Shown piece after piece: positions 1 through 5,853 of a DNA stretch of 5,853 nt (the first letter of the stretch is position 1; each line of letters starts with the position of its first letter). Under the pieces are notes generated by a model. The model was given only the letters and a program-made list of their open reading frames with translations, did not search any database and was not told where the DNA came from. This DNA comes from Actinomycetota bacterium (lineage in GTDB: Bacteria > Actinomycetota > Actinomycetes > Mycobacteriales > Mycobacteriaceae). The stretch spans positions 1-5,853 of the forward strand of contig SYAA01000006.1 of the NCBI GenBank assembly GCA_005789055.1, read 5' to 3'. Both the position numbers and the translations under genes were made by a program.

Positions 1-1891
1 CAACGGCAAGATCGTTCAGGAACTGGAGTCTTTCTTCCGGGGTGCCGGCTGGAACGTGATCAAAGTGGTGTGGGGCCGCGAGTGGGATGCCCTGCTGCAG
101 GCCGATGCCGACGGCGCCCTGGTCAATCTGATGAACACCACGCCCGATGGTGACTTCCAGACCTACAAGGCCAACGACGGGGCCTACGTTCGGGAGCACT
201 TCTTCGGCCGTGACCCGCGGACCAAGTCTTTGGTGGCCGACATCAGCGACAGCGAGATCTGGAACCTCAAGCGCGGCGGCCACGACTACCGAAAAGTCTA
301 CGGGGCCTACCGGGCCGCGACGGAACACAAGGGGCAGCCCACGGTGATCCTCGCCAAGACGATCAAGGGTTACACGCTGGGTTCACACTTTCAGGGCCGC
401 AACGCGACTCACCAGATGAAAAAGCTTGCGCTGCAAGATCTTAAAGATTTCCGCGACGCGATGAAGATCCCGCTCAGCGATGCCCAACTCGAGGAGAATC
501 CCTACCTTCCGCCCTATTACCATCCGGGCGCGGAGGCGCCGGAGATTCGTTATCTGCTGGACCGGCGGATCGCCCTCGGCGGATTCCTGCCGGAGCGCCG
601 CACTAAGTCCAAGGCGCTGACGCTTCCTCCCCGAGAGATCTATAAGCCGCTCAAGTCGGGGTCGGGCAACCAGGACGTGGCCACCACCATGGCGACGGTG
701 CGGGTGTTCAAGGAATTGTTGCGCGACACCAACATCGGATCGCGCATCGTGCCGATCATCCCCGACGCGGCCCGCACCTTCGGAATGGACTCGTGGTTTC
801 CGAGCCTGAAGATCTACAACCGCAATGGCCAGCTCTACACCGCGGTGGACGCCCAGTTGATGCTCGCCTACACCGAGAGCGAGAAGGGCCAGATCCTGCA
901 CGAGGGCATCAACGAGGCTGGCTCGACCGCATCCTTCACCGCAGTCGGAACGTCGTATGCGACGCACGACGAACCGATGATCCCGGTCTACATCTTTTAC
1001 TCGAGGTTCGGATTCCAGCGCACCGGCGACGGCTTCTGGGCCGCGGCCGATCAGATGGCCCGCGGATTCGTGCTGGGCGCGACCGCCGGACGGACCACCC
1101 TGACTGGCGAGGGGTTGCAGCACGCCGACGGCCACTCCCTGCTGCTGGCCTCGACCAACCCGGCGGTAGTGGCCTACGACCCGGCCTTCGCCTACGAGAT
1201 CGCCCACATCGTCGAGAGCGGTTTGAGCCGGATGTTCGGTGAGAACGCAGAGAACGTGTACTTCTATATGACCATCTACAACGAGCCCTACCCGCAACCG
1301 GCAGAACCCGAGCACCTCGACGTCGAGAACCTGCTGCGCGGAATGTACCGGTTCCGGACGGCGACCGAGAAGCGCAGCAGCGTCGCGCAGATCCTGGCCT
1401 CCGGCGTCGCCATGCCGGCCGCACTGCGGGCCGCCGATCTACTCGCCGCGCACTGGGATGTGGCCGCGGACGTGTGGTCGGTGACCAGTTGGAACGAATT
1501 GCACCGCGACGGACTCGCGATCGAGAAGGACCTGCTGCGCCATCCGGACCGGGCCGCGGCGGTCCCCGTCGTCACCGGGTTGTTGGGCAAGTGCGCGGGT
1601 CCGGTGGTGGCGGTGTCGGATTGGATGCGCGCGGTGCCTGAGCAGATCCGGCCGTGGGTGCCCAACACCTACGTGACCCTGGGCACCGACGGGTTCGGAT
1701 TCTCCGACACCCGCCCTGCGGCCCGGCGCTACTTCAACACCGATGCCGAGTCGGTGGTGGTGGCCACCCTGGAGGCACTGGCTCGGGACGGCGAGATCGA
1801 CCCGTCGGTGGCGGTCGCCGCCGCCCGGGAGTACCGGATCGACGACGTCATGGCCGCGCCGGAGCAGACGTCTGATCCCGGAGTGGCCTAA
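1..1891 (+). CDS. aceE: Pyruvate dehydrogenase E1 component, homodimeric type (3' part, start outside window)
   Basis: E1 decarboxylates pyruvate using thiamine diphosphate and passes the acetyl group to the lipoyl-bearing E2, in the cytoplasm. The frame is open from base 2, so the gene enters from the left; 629 codons plus a TAA stop are present. I recall about 900 residues for the mycobacterial protein, so roughly 270 N-terminal residues are missing, including the GDG...NCN thiamine-diphosphate/Mg site expected just upstream of the first visible residues (NGKIVQELE). In window codons, the rest of the first thiamine-binding domain spans about 1-220. It contains the active-site loop [10 protein letters not shown], with His at codon 137, matching the E. 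coli loop His407. The central domain begins near codon 225 ([12 protein letters not shown]) and holds EGINE (last Glu at codon 305, probably the cofactor-activating Glu) and [11 protein letters not shown]. The C-terminal transketolase-like domain begins near codon 455. No truncation or frameshift is seen. No convincing terminator follows. Confidence 0.97.
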   Translation, partial: NGKIVQELESFFRGAGWNVIKVVWGREWDALLQADADGALVNLMNTTPDGDFQTYKANDGAYVREHFFGRDPRTKSLVADISDSEIWNLKRGGHDYRKVYGAYRAATEHKGQPTVILAKTIKGYTLGSHFQGRNATHQMKKLALQDLKDFRDAMKIPLSDAQLEENPYLPPYYHPGAEAPEIRYLLDRRIALGGFLPERRTKSKALTLPPREIYKPLKSGSGNQDVATTMATVRVFKELLRDTNIGSRIVPIIPDAARTFGMDSWFPSLKIYNRNGQLYTAVDAQLMLAYTESEKGQILHEGINEAGSTASFTAVGTSYATHDEPMIPVYIFYSRFGFQRTGDGFWAAADQMARGFVLGATAGRTTLTGEGLQHADGHSLLLASTNPAVVAYDPAFAYEIAHIVESGLSRMFGENAENVYFYMTIYNEPYPQPAEPEHLDVENLLRGMYRFRTATEKRSSVAQILASGVAMPAALRAADLLAAHWDVAADVWSVTSWNELHRDGLAIEKDLLRHPDRAAAVPVVTGLLGKCAGPVVAVSDWMRAVPEQIRPWVPNTYVTLGTDGFGFSDTRPAARRYFNTDAESVVVATLEALARDGEIDPSVAVAAAREYRIDDVMAAPEQTSDPGVA

Positions 1892-1913
1892 ACCGCACCA
1901 CCCCGGCACGGCG

Positions 1914-1937
1914 TTTTTGTCGAGTACTTCCAAAAAA
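1914..1937. promoter_or_regulatory. AT-rich dyad upstream of mabR, candidate operator
   Basis: TTTTTG (1914-1919) and CAAAAA (1931-1936) form a perfect 6-bp inverted repeat. A small palindrome, AGTACT (1923-1928), lies at almost the same centre. The dyad sits 6 bases upstream of the proposed mabR -10 box and would overlap its -35 region. The same TTTGT-N10-CAAAAA arrangement occurs before fabD at 3321-3341. An RNA hairpin here would be A-U rich and weak, and there is no GC stem followed by a U-tract, so I read it as a protein-binding site rather than a terminator. Binding by MabR itself is inference. Confidence 0.45.
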
Positions 1938-1942
1938 TGGCG

Positions 1943-1955
1943 TAGCTTTTAGAGA
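1943..1955 (+). promoter_or_regulatory. Probable leaderless promoter of mabR (-10 TAGCTT)
   Basis: TAGCTT (1943-1948) fits the mycobacterial -10 consensus TANNNT. Six bases separate it from the A of the ATG at 1955, the spacing expected when transcription begins at the start codon. No Shine-Dalgarno sequence at useful spacing precedes the ATG, which agrees with a leaderless mRNA. A -35 element is poor: TTGTCG at 1917-1922 is the nearest match, but its spacing of 20 bases is long. Confidence 0.5.
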
Positions 1956-3280
1956 TGCCCGACAAGATGCAGCTTGAGCGTCCCCGGTCGCCGATGGAAC
2001 TGCTCGCCGATGTCCCGGAGTCGACACTCCGGCGGCTCAAGCAGTACTCCGGTCGGCTGGCCACCCAGGCGGTGCATGCCATGGGAGAACGACTGCCGTT
2101 CTTCGCCGACCTGGAGGCCTCGCAGCGGGCCAGCGTGCAACTGGTCGTTCAGGCATCGGTGGTCAACTTCGTCGAGTGGATGCGTGATCCCTCCAGCGAG
2201 GTGGGCTACACCGCCCAGGCGTTCGAACTGGTTCCCAAGGACATCACGCGCCGGATCGCGCTGGCCCAAACCGTTGACATGGTCCGCGTCACCATGGAGT
2301 TCTTCGAGGAGGTCGTCCCGATGCTGGCGCGCACCGAGGAACAGTTGACCGCCCTGACCGTGGGCATTCTGCGGTACAGCCGCGACCTGGCGTTCGCCGC
2401 GGCAACCGCCTACGCCGACGCGGCCGAGGCGCGCGGCTCCTGGGACAGCCGGATGGAGGCGAGCGTGGTCGACGCGGTCGTCCGCGGCGACACCGGCCCG
2501 GAACTGCTGTCCCGCGCGGCAGCACTGAACTGGGAGACCACCGCGGCCACCACCGTGGTGGTCGGCACGCCCCCCATCGGGCGGGAGGACTCGGCTGGCG
2601 AGGCAATCCGGGAAATCGCACTGCGCCACGATCGGGCGGCACTGGCCGACGTCCACGGCACCTGGCTGATCGCCATCATCTCGGGCCCGCTCTCCCCGAC
2701 CGACCGGTTCTTCAACGATTTGCTCGCCGCGTTCTCCCCGGGACCGGTGGTGATCGGGCCCACCGCGCCGATGCTCACGGCCGCGTATCACAGCGCCGGG
2801 GAGGCGATCTCGGGGATGAACGCCGTGACCGGCTGGACCGGGGCGCCGCGGCCGGTGCAGGCCCGCGAGTTACTGCCCGAACGCGCCCTGATGGGCGACG
2901 CATCCGCGGTGGCCGCCCTGCACGACGAGATCATGCGGCCACTGGCGGACGCCGGGCCGGTACTCGCCGAGACACTCGACGCCTACCTCGACAGCGGCGG
3001 AGCCATTGAGGCGTGCGCCCGAAAACTGTTCGTTCATCCAAACACCGTCCGCTACCGCCTCAAGCGCATCACCGATTTCACCGGCCGAGATCCGACTGTG
3101 CCCCGTGACGCCTACATCCTGCGGGTCGCCACCACCGTCGGCCGGCTCGAATACTCCAATCCGCTGGCGGCGGTCTCCAGAAACCGGACGATCACCAATC
3201 AGAACAGCGCGGACAGCTGGGTGGCCCAGCTCACACCCCCCCTCGTGGGTCCCGGACGTCACATCGTCGGCGAGCCCTAG
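1955..3280 (+). CDS. mabR: PucR-family transcriptional regulator of FAS-II (MabR, Rv2242-like)
   Basis: This DNA-binding regulator (441 residues) is recognisable as the equivalent of M. tuberculosis Rv2242 (MabR), known to bind the promoter of the downstream FAS-II operon and to respond to long-chain acyl-CoA. Residues about 15-150 form the helical N-terminal part (VPESTLRRLKQYSGRLAT onward). Residues about 165-300 correspond to the GGDEF-like middle region of PucR proteins (MEASVVDAVVRGDTG). Residues about 337-397 form the C-terminal PucR helix-turn-helix, with the diagnostic HPNTVRYRLKRI beginning at residue 361. The ATG at 1955 is chosen because it sits at the right distance from a TANNNT box; an internal ATG at 1994 (MELLADVPEST) is the alternative. 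The last 40 or so residues, after VGRLEYSNP, are low in recognisable structure and appear longer than the M. tuberculosis end as I remember it. Its position directly before fabD supports a local regulatory role. Confidence 0.93.
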   Translation: MPDKMQLERPRSPMELLADVPESTLRRLKQYSGRLATQAVHAMGERLPFFADLEASQRASVQLVVQASVVNFVEWMRDPSSEVGYTAQAFELVPKDITRRIALAQTVDMVRVTMEFFEEVVPMLARTEEQLTALTVGILRYSRDLAFAAATAYADAAEARGSWDSRMEASVVDAVVRGDTGPELLSRAAALNWETTAATTVVVGTPPIGREDSAGEAIREIALRHDRAALADVHGTWLIAIISGPLSPTDRFFNDLLAAFSPGPVVIGPTAPMLTAAYHSAGEAISGMNAVTGWTGAPRPVQARELLPERALMGDASAVAALHDEIMRPLADAGPVLAETLDAYLDSGGAIEACARKLFVHPNTVRYRLKRITDFTGRDPTVPRDAYILRVATTVGRLEYSNPLAAVSRNRTITNQNSADSWVAQLTPPLVGPGRHIVGEP

Positions 3281-3295
3281 ATCGCAGGTCGATCT
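3279..3295 (+). repeat. Short inverted repeat at the end of mabR
   Basis: AGATCG (3279-3284) and CGATCT (3290-3295) are perfect 6-bp arms around a 5-base loop (CAGGT), beginning within the mabR TAG stop codon. It can fold as an RNA hairpin. No U-tract follows, so it is not a standard intrinsic terminator; it might slow readthrough from mabR into fabD or protect an mRNA end. Function is unproven. Confidence 0.35.
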
Positions 3296-3320
3296 CGAAC
3301 GCGTCGCATACCCGGGGTGA

Positions 3321-3341
3321 TTTGTAGGTATCCCACAAAAA
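3321..3341. promoter_or_regulatory. Dyad upstream of fabD, candidate MabR operator
   Basis: The stretch 3321-3339 is an imperfect palindrome centred on 3330: TTTGT and ACAAA as outer arms and GG/CC inside, with 7 of 9 positions pairing. It shares TTTGT-N10-CAAAAA, at identical spacing, with the dyad before mabR. Its centre lies about 37 bases upstream of the transcription start predicted from the CATAAT box. MabR is known to bind somewhere in the FAS-II promoter region; assigning it to this dyad is my inference, since I cannot recall the published footprint precisely. Confidence 0.45.
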
Positions 3342-3355
3342 CCTAAGACAAGGTT
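3340..3355. repeat. AACCT/AGGTT inverted repeat
   Basis: AACCT (3340-3344) and AGGTT (3351-3355) are perfect 5-bp arms six bases apart, lying between the upstream dyad and the CATAAT box. A second pairing, TAGGT (3325-3329) with ACCTA (3341-3345), uses the same sequence. Five-base arms could be chance, but the position fits a promoter-binding site. Confidence 0.25.
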
Positions 3356-3361
3356 CATAAT
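3356..3361 (+). promoter_or_regulatory. Candidate -10 box of the fabD-acpM-kasA promoter
   Basis: CATAAT matches the TATAAT consensus at 5 of 6 positions and is the best -10-like hexamer in the 126-base gap before fabD. Transcription would start near A3367, giving a leader of about 40 bases. No recognisable -35 hexamer lies 16-18 bases upstream (CCACAA at 3333-3338), which is common in mycobacteria and would suit a promoter assisted by an activator. No other good candidate was found in the gap. Confidence 0.4.
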
Positions 3362-3381
3362 CCTTTACACCCCGCAAATCG

Positions 3382-3414
3382 GCAATCACAGTGTTCTCTT
3401 AGAGATGTGATTGC
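3382..3414 (+). promoter_or_regulatory. Perfect 9-bp inverted repeat covering the fabD start codon
   Basis: GCAATCACA (3382-3390) and TGTGATTGC (3406-3414) are exact reverse complements 15 bases apart. The spacer holds a second palindrome, TCTCT-T-AGAGA (3395-3405), so the transcript could fold into a 9-bp stem, a 4-base bulge (GUGU, 3391-3394) and an inner stem-loop. The right arm contains the fabD GTG (3407-3409), and the only ribosome-binding-like bases (AGAGA) lie in the inner stem. It could be a translation-limiting hairpin, a DNA operator, or both. Confidence 0.55.
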
Positions 3415-4315
3415 GCTACTCGCTCCCGGACAGGGCTCTCAGACTCCCGGCATGCTTGCCGATTGGCTCAACCTCCCCGGCGCCGGGGATCAAATCGACC
3501 GCTGGTCACAGATCACCGGCCTGGATCTGGTTCGACTCGGAACCACCGCGAATGCCGAGGAGATCACCGACACCGCGATCACTCAGCCGCTGGTGGTGGC
3601 GACAACGCTGCTCGCCCATGCTGCGTTGGCCGACCGCGGCCTTCCGGCGCTCGCCGACACCATCGTCGCCGGGCATTCCGTCGGTGAGATCGCGGCCTAC
3701 GCCATCGCCGGCGTTATCAGCGGCGACGACGCGGTCAAACTCGCTGCGGTACGGGGTTCCGAGATGGCCAAGGCCTGCGCCGCCGAGGCGACCGGGATGT
3801 CCGCTGTTCTCGGCGGGGACGAGGACGACGTGCTGGCCCGCCTCGAGGCCCTCGATCTGATCCCGGCCAACCGCAACGCCGTCGGGCAGATCGTTGCCGC
3901 CGGAACACTGACCGCGCTGGAGAAACTGGCCGAAGATCCGCCGGCGAAGGCCCGGGTGCGCCAGTTGGCCACTGCCGGTGCGTTCCACACCCATTACATG
4001 GCGCCGGCATTGGACGGATACGCCGCTGCCGCCGCCGGAATCGTCGCGCACGATCCGACCGTCACGCTGCTGTCCAACGTGGACGGTCAGCCGGTGACGT
4101 CAGCGACTGATGCCATGGACAAGCTCATCGCCCAACTGACTCGCCCGGTGCGCTGGGATCTGTGCAGCGCGACCATCCGCGGACTCACCCCGAGGGCGAT
4201 CGTCGAGTTCCCGCCGGCCGGCGCTCTGACCGGTATCGCCAAAAGAGAACTTCGGGGCGTCGCGACGCACGCCGTCAAGACACCCGCAGAACTGGACGGA
4301 CTGGTAGGGCTCTGA
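3407..4315 (+). CDS. fabD: Malonyl-CoA:AcpM acyltransferase
   Basis: FabD transfers malonyl from CoA to the phosphopantetheine arm of AcpM, supplying the extender unit to FAS-II. The 302-residue length equals that of M. tuberculosis FabD as I recall it. The fold markers are in order: LAPGQGSQ with Gln9 (oxyanion region), GHSVGE with the nucleophile Ser91, Arg116 (AVRGSEMA) for the malonyl carboxylate, PANRNAVGQIVAAG, and GAFHTHYM with catalytic His194. The GTG start gives MIALLAPGQG, the expected N-terminus; no upstream in-frame start is better. An ATG at 3405 overlapping this GTG is followed at once by TGA and cannot encode the protein. There is no good Shine-Dalgarno sequence: AGAG ends only two bases before the GTG. 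It is the first gene of the operon; the regulator before it has its own promoter. Confidence 0.96.
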   Translation: MIALLAPGQGSQTPGMLADWLNLPGAGDQIDRWSQITGLDLVRLGTTANAEEITDTAITQPLVVATTLLAHAALADRGLPALADTIVAGHSVGEIAAYAIAGVISGDDAVKLAAVRGSEMAKACAAEATGMSAVLGGDEDDVLARLEALDLIPANRNAVGQIVAAGTLTALEKLAEDPPAKARVRQLATAGAFHTHYMAPALDGYAAAAAGIVAHDPTVTLLSNVDGQPVTSATDAMDKLIAQLTRPVRWDLCSATIRGLTPRAIVEFPPAGALTGIAKRELRGVATHAVKTPAELDGLVGL

Positions 4316-4433
4316 CCCACCGGCGCCGGCTAATGCAGTAACGCACCAACGCAGCAACACCAACGCTCAATCAACACAAATATCTATCCACCGATGTTCA
4401 ATTAGCTCAACAACATATGAAGGGAACCACACC
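4316..4433 (+). other. G-poor leader between fabD and acpM
   Basis: This 118-base gap differs sharply from its surroundings. Bases 4331-4433 contain 13 G and 32 C by hand count (about 44% GC) and are rich in CAAC and CAACA units. CACCAACGC occurs twice (4344-4352, 4358-4366), and GCTCAATCAACA (4365-4376) recurs with one base deleted at 4405-4415. A perfect palindrome CCGGCGCCGG (4320-4329) opens the gap; with no U-tract after it, a terminator is unlikely. I found no TANNNT box. The composition predicts little RNA structure, leaving the acpM ribosome site open. Confidence 0.5.
4419..4426 (+). promoter_or_regulatory. Ribosome-binding site of acpM
   Basis: GAAGGGAA lies with its last G nine bases before the GTG at 4434 and is the strongest Shine-Dalgarno-like sequence before any gene in the window. 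It supports the GTG start and suggests acpM is translated more strongly than its neighbours fabD and kasA, which lack comparable sites. Confidence 0.75.
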
Positions 4434-4733
4434 GTGGCCGCCAATCAGGATGAAATCATCGCCGGTCTTGCCGAAATCATCGAAGAGGTGACCGGGATCG
4501 AACCGTCCGAGGTCACCATGGAGAAGTCCTTCGTCGACGATCTCGACATCGACTCGCTGTCGATGGTGGAGATCGCGGTGCAGACCGAGGACAAGTACGG
4601 CGTGAAGATCCCCGATGAGGATCTGGCCGGCCTGCGCACCGTCGGAGACGTCGTCTCCTACATCCAGAAGCTGGAGCAGGAGAACCCCGAAGCCGCCGCA
4701 GCGCTGCGCGAGAAGTTCGGTTCGGACCAGTGA
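4434..4733 (+). CDS. acpM: Meromycolate extension acyl carrier protein AcpM
   Basis: AcpM carries the growing acyl chain of FAS-II on a phosphopantetheine arm and is the substrate partner of FabD and KasA. The protein has 99 residues and is strongly acidic. The attachment motif DIDSLSM places the modified serine at residue 41. The following helix ([21 protein letters not shown]), shown here only in outline, is the partner-recognition region. The core domain ends near residue 80; the tail [19 protein letters not shown] is short. M. tuberculosis AcpM, as I recall, has 115 residues because of a longer tail, while the M. smegmatis form is also 99. The GTG start is supported by the ribosome site at 4419-4426. 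Its TGA stop overlaps the kasA GTG start, indicating coupled translation. Confidence 0.96.
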   Translation: MAANQDEIIAGLAEIIEEVTGIEPSEVTMEKSFVDDLDIDSLSMVEIAVQTEDKYGVKIPDEDLAGLRTVGDVVSYIQKLEQENPEAAAALREKFGSDQ

Positions 4734-5853
4734 GCAAGCCTTCCACTGCTAACGGCGGCTTCCCGAATGTCGTGGTGACCGCCGTCGAGGCGACCACGGC
4801 ACTCGGCGCGGATATCGACAGCACGTGGAAGGCCCTGCTGGCCGGGGAGAGCGGAATCCGGGTCCTCGAGGACGACTTCGTCACCAAGTGGGAACTGCCG
4901 GTTCGGATCGGCGGGCATCTCGTCGATCCGATCGACGACCACATGACGCGACTGGATCTGCGACGGATGTCCTATGTCCAGCGCATGTCGAAGTACCTCG
5001 GCCGCAAGATGTGGGACGCCGCCGGCGCCCCCGAGGTCGATCCGGACCGATTCTCCGTGGTGATCGGCACCGGTCTCGGCGGTGGCGAGAAGATCGTCGA
5101 GACCTACGACGTGATGAACGAGGGCGGCATCCGCAAGGTTTCGCCGCTTGCCGTTCAGATGATCATGCCCAACGGCGCTGCGGCCGTCGTCGGTCTTGAC
5201 CTCGGCGCGCGGGCCGGGGTCATCACCCCGGTGTCGGCGTGCTCGTCCGGTTCGGAGGCCATCGCCCACGCCTGGCGACAACTCGTCATGGGTGATGCCG
5301 ATATCGCGGTCTGCGGTGGCGTCGAAGGCGTGATCGAGGCACTGCCCATCGCCGCGTTCTCGATGATGCGTGCGATGTCGACCCGCAACGACGATCCGGC
5401 GGCCGCCTCCCGGCCGTTCGACAAAGACCGCGACGGATTCGTCTTCGGCGAAGCCGGCGCGATGATGATCATCGAAACCGAAGAACACGCCAAGGCCCGC
5501 GGTGCCACGCCATTGGCCCGACTGCTCGGCGCCGGCGTCACCTCGGACGCCTTCCACATGGTCGCTCCGGCGCCGGACGGCCTGCGGGCCGGCCGGGCGA
5601 TGACCCGGGCGTTGGAGTTAGCGGGCCTGTCCCCTGCCGACATCAACCATGTCAACGCCCATGCCACCTCGACGTCGATCGGCGACACCGCTGAGGCCAA
5701 CGCGATCCGCGTCGCCGGTGTGCAGCACGCCCCGGTCTACGCCCCGAAATCCGCGCTGGGCCACTCCATTGGGGCGGTCGGCGCTCTGGAGTCGATCCTG
5801 ACCGTGCTCACCCTGCGCGACGGCGTCATCCCGCCGACGCTGAATTACCAGAC
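4730..5853 (+). CDS. kasA: Beta-ketoacyl-AcpM synthase KasA (5' part, continues beyond window)
   Basis: KasA catalyses the decarboxylative condensation of malonyl-AcpM with long acyl-AcpM during meromycolate elongation. The GTG at 4730 shares GTGA with the acpM stop and gives [20 protein letters not shown], close to the M. tuberculosis N-terminus. The frame stays open to the window edge: 374 complete codons of an expected 416 or so. Catalytic residues fall on the M. tuberculosis numbers: Cys171 in [10 protein letters not shown], His311 in VNAHATST, Lys340 in APKSALGHS and His345. The missing part should include the glycine-rich NSFGFGG gate near residue 404. Residue 121 is Lys and residue 312 is Ala, where the M. 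tuberculosis sequence I remember has Arg and Gly. No Shine-Dalgarno sequence is seen, so expression probably depends on ribosomes finishing acpM. FabF/KAS-II-type family membership is certain; KasA rather than KasB follows from position and N-terminus. Confidence 0.96.
   Translation, partial: MSKPSTANGGFPNVVVTAVEATTALGADIDSTWKALLAGESGIRVLEDDFVTKWELPVRIGGHLVDPIDDHMTRLDLRRMSYVQRMSKYLGRKMWDAAGAPEVDPDRFSVVIGTGLGGGEKIVETYDVMNEGGIRKVSPLAVQMIMPNGAAAVVGLDLGARAGVITPVSACSSGSEAIAHAWRQLVMGDADIAVCGGVEGVIEALPIAAFSMMRAMSTRNDDPAAASRPFDKDRDGFVFGEAGAMMIIETEEHAKARGATPLARLLGAGVTSDAFHMVAPAPDGLRAGRAMTRALELAGLSPADINHVNAHATSTSIGDTAEANAIRVAGVQHAPVYAPKSALGHSIGAVGALESILTVLTLRDGVIPPTLNYQ

Noticed and set aside
383..1315. 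310-codon open frame on the minus strand inside aceE
   Set aside because: It lies wholly antisense to a clearly homologous aceE, has Arg/Val/Gly/His-rich shadow composition and no recognisable domain; long antisense frames are expected in high-GC DNA.
1901..1925. Terminator after aceE (CCGGCACGG followed by TTTTT)
   Set aside because: The GC stem is only 3 bp with a 3-base loop, too weak for an intrinsic terminator; the T-run is better explained as one arm of the dyad.
1937..1945. Two-codon upstream frame ATG GCG TAG before mabR
   Set aside because: It overlaps the proposed -10 box and would not be in a leaderless transcript starting at 1955.
1949..2791. 280-codon open frame on the minus strand over mabR
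   Set aside because: Mirror frame of the regulator gene with no family resemblance and no ribosome site.
4320..4329. CCGGCGCCGG palindrome as a fabD terminator
   Set aside because: It has no proper loop and no U-tract, and acpM and kasA follow as parts of the same known operon.
4417..4491. Upstream ATG frame of 24 codons (MKGTTPWPP...) overlapping acpM out of frame
   Set aside because: No ribosome site precedes the ATG and the frame runs through the acpM ribosome site and start; AcpM homology fixes the real frame.
4658..5557. 299-codon open frame on the minus strand over acpM/kasA
   Set aside because: It is antisense to conserved kasA and rich in His, Asp, Arg and Gly, as codon-mirror frames are; there is no start-site or domain support.
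1..5853. CRISPR arrays, insertion sequences, tRNA/rRNA genes, phage or attachment sites
   Set aside because: I saw no regularly spaced repeats, transposase motifs or RNA-gene signatures; the window is filled by conserved core metabolic genes.

Overview
This window comes from the chromosome of a mycobacterium. It holds part of the conserved locus linking pyruvate dehydrogenase to the mycolic-acid FAS-II genes, in the order aceE (3' part), mabR-type PucR regulator, fabD, acpM, kasA (5' part), all on the + strand. The evidence is high-GC coding DNA with frequent GTG starts, a homodimeric-type pyruvate dehydrogenase E1, and an AcpM and KasA that can be aligned by eye with the Mycobacterium tuberculosis proteins; the KasA catalytic residues fall at exactly the same numbers. 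AcpM has 99 residues, which recalls the M. smegmatis form rather than the longer 115-residue M. tuberculosis form. I therefore favour a rapid-growing, non-tuberculosis-complex species; this rests on remembered sequences.

Layout: bases 1-1891 encode the last 629 residues of AceE. A 63-base gap carries an AT-rich dyad and a promoter that looks leaderless for the next gene. Bases 1955-3280 encode a 441-residue PucR-family regulator equivalent to Rv2242 (MabR). A 126-base gap follows, unusually dense in inverted repeats and containing the likely FAS-II promoter. The fabD gene (3407-4315) begins at a GTG inside one arm of a perfect 9-bp inverted repeat. A 118-base G-poor leader precedes acpM (4434-4733), which has the best ribosome-binding site in the window. 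The kasA gene starts at a GTG overlapping the acpM stop by 4 bases and runs off the window after 374 codons, about 90% of the gene.

How the genes work together: AceE produces acetyl groups from pyruvate. FabD moves malonyl groups from CoA to AcpM. KasA condenses malonyl-AcpM with long acyl-AcpM chains to extend the meromycolate precursor. MabR is known to control this operon. No unknown system is visible. The new-looking material is regulatory: a TTTGT-N10-CAAAAA element found before both mabR and fabD, a hairpin-capable repeat covering the fabD start, and a short sequence (TTAGAGATG) shared at both gene starts.
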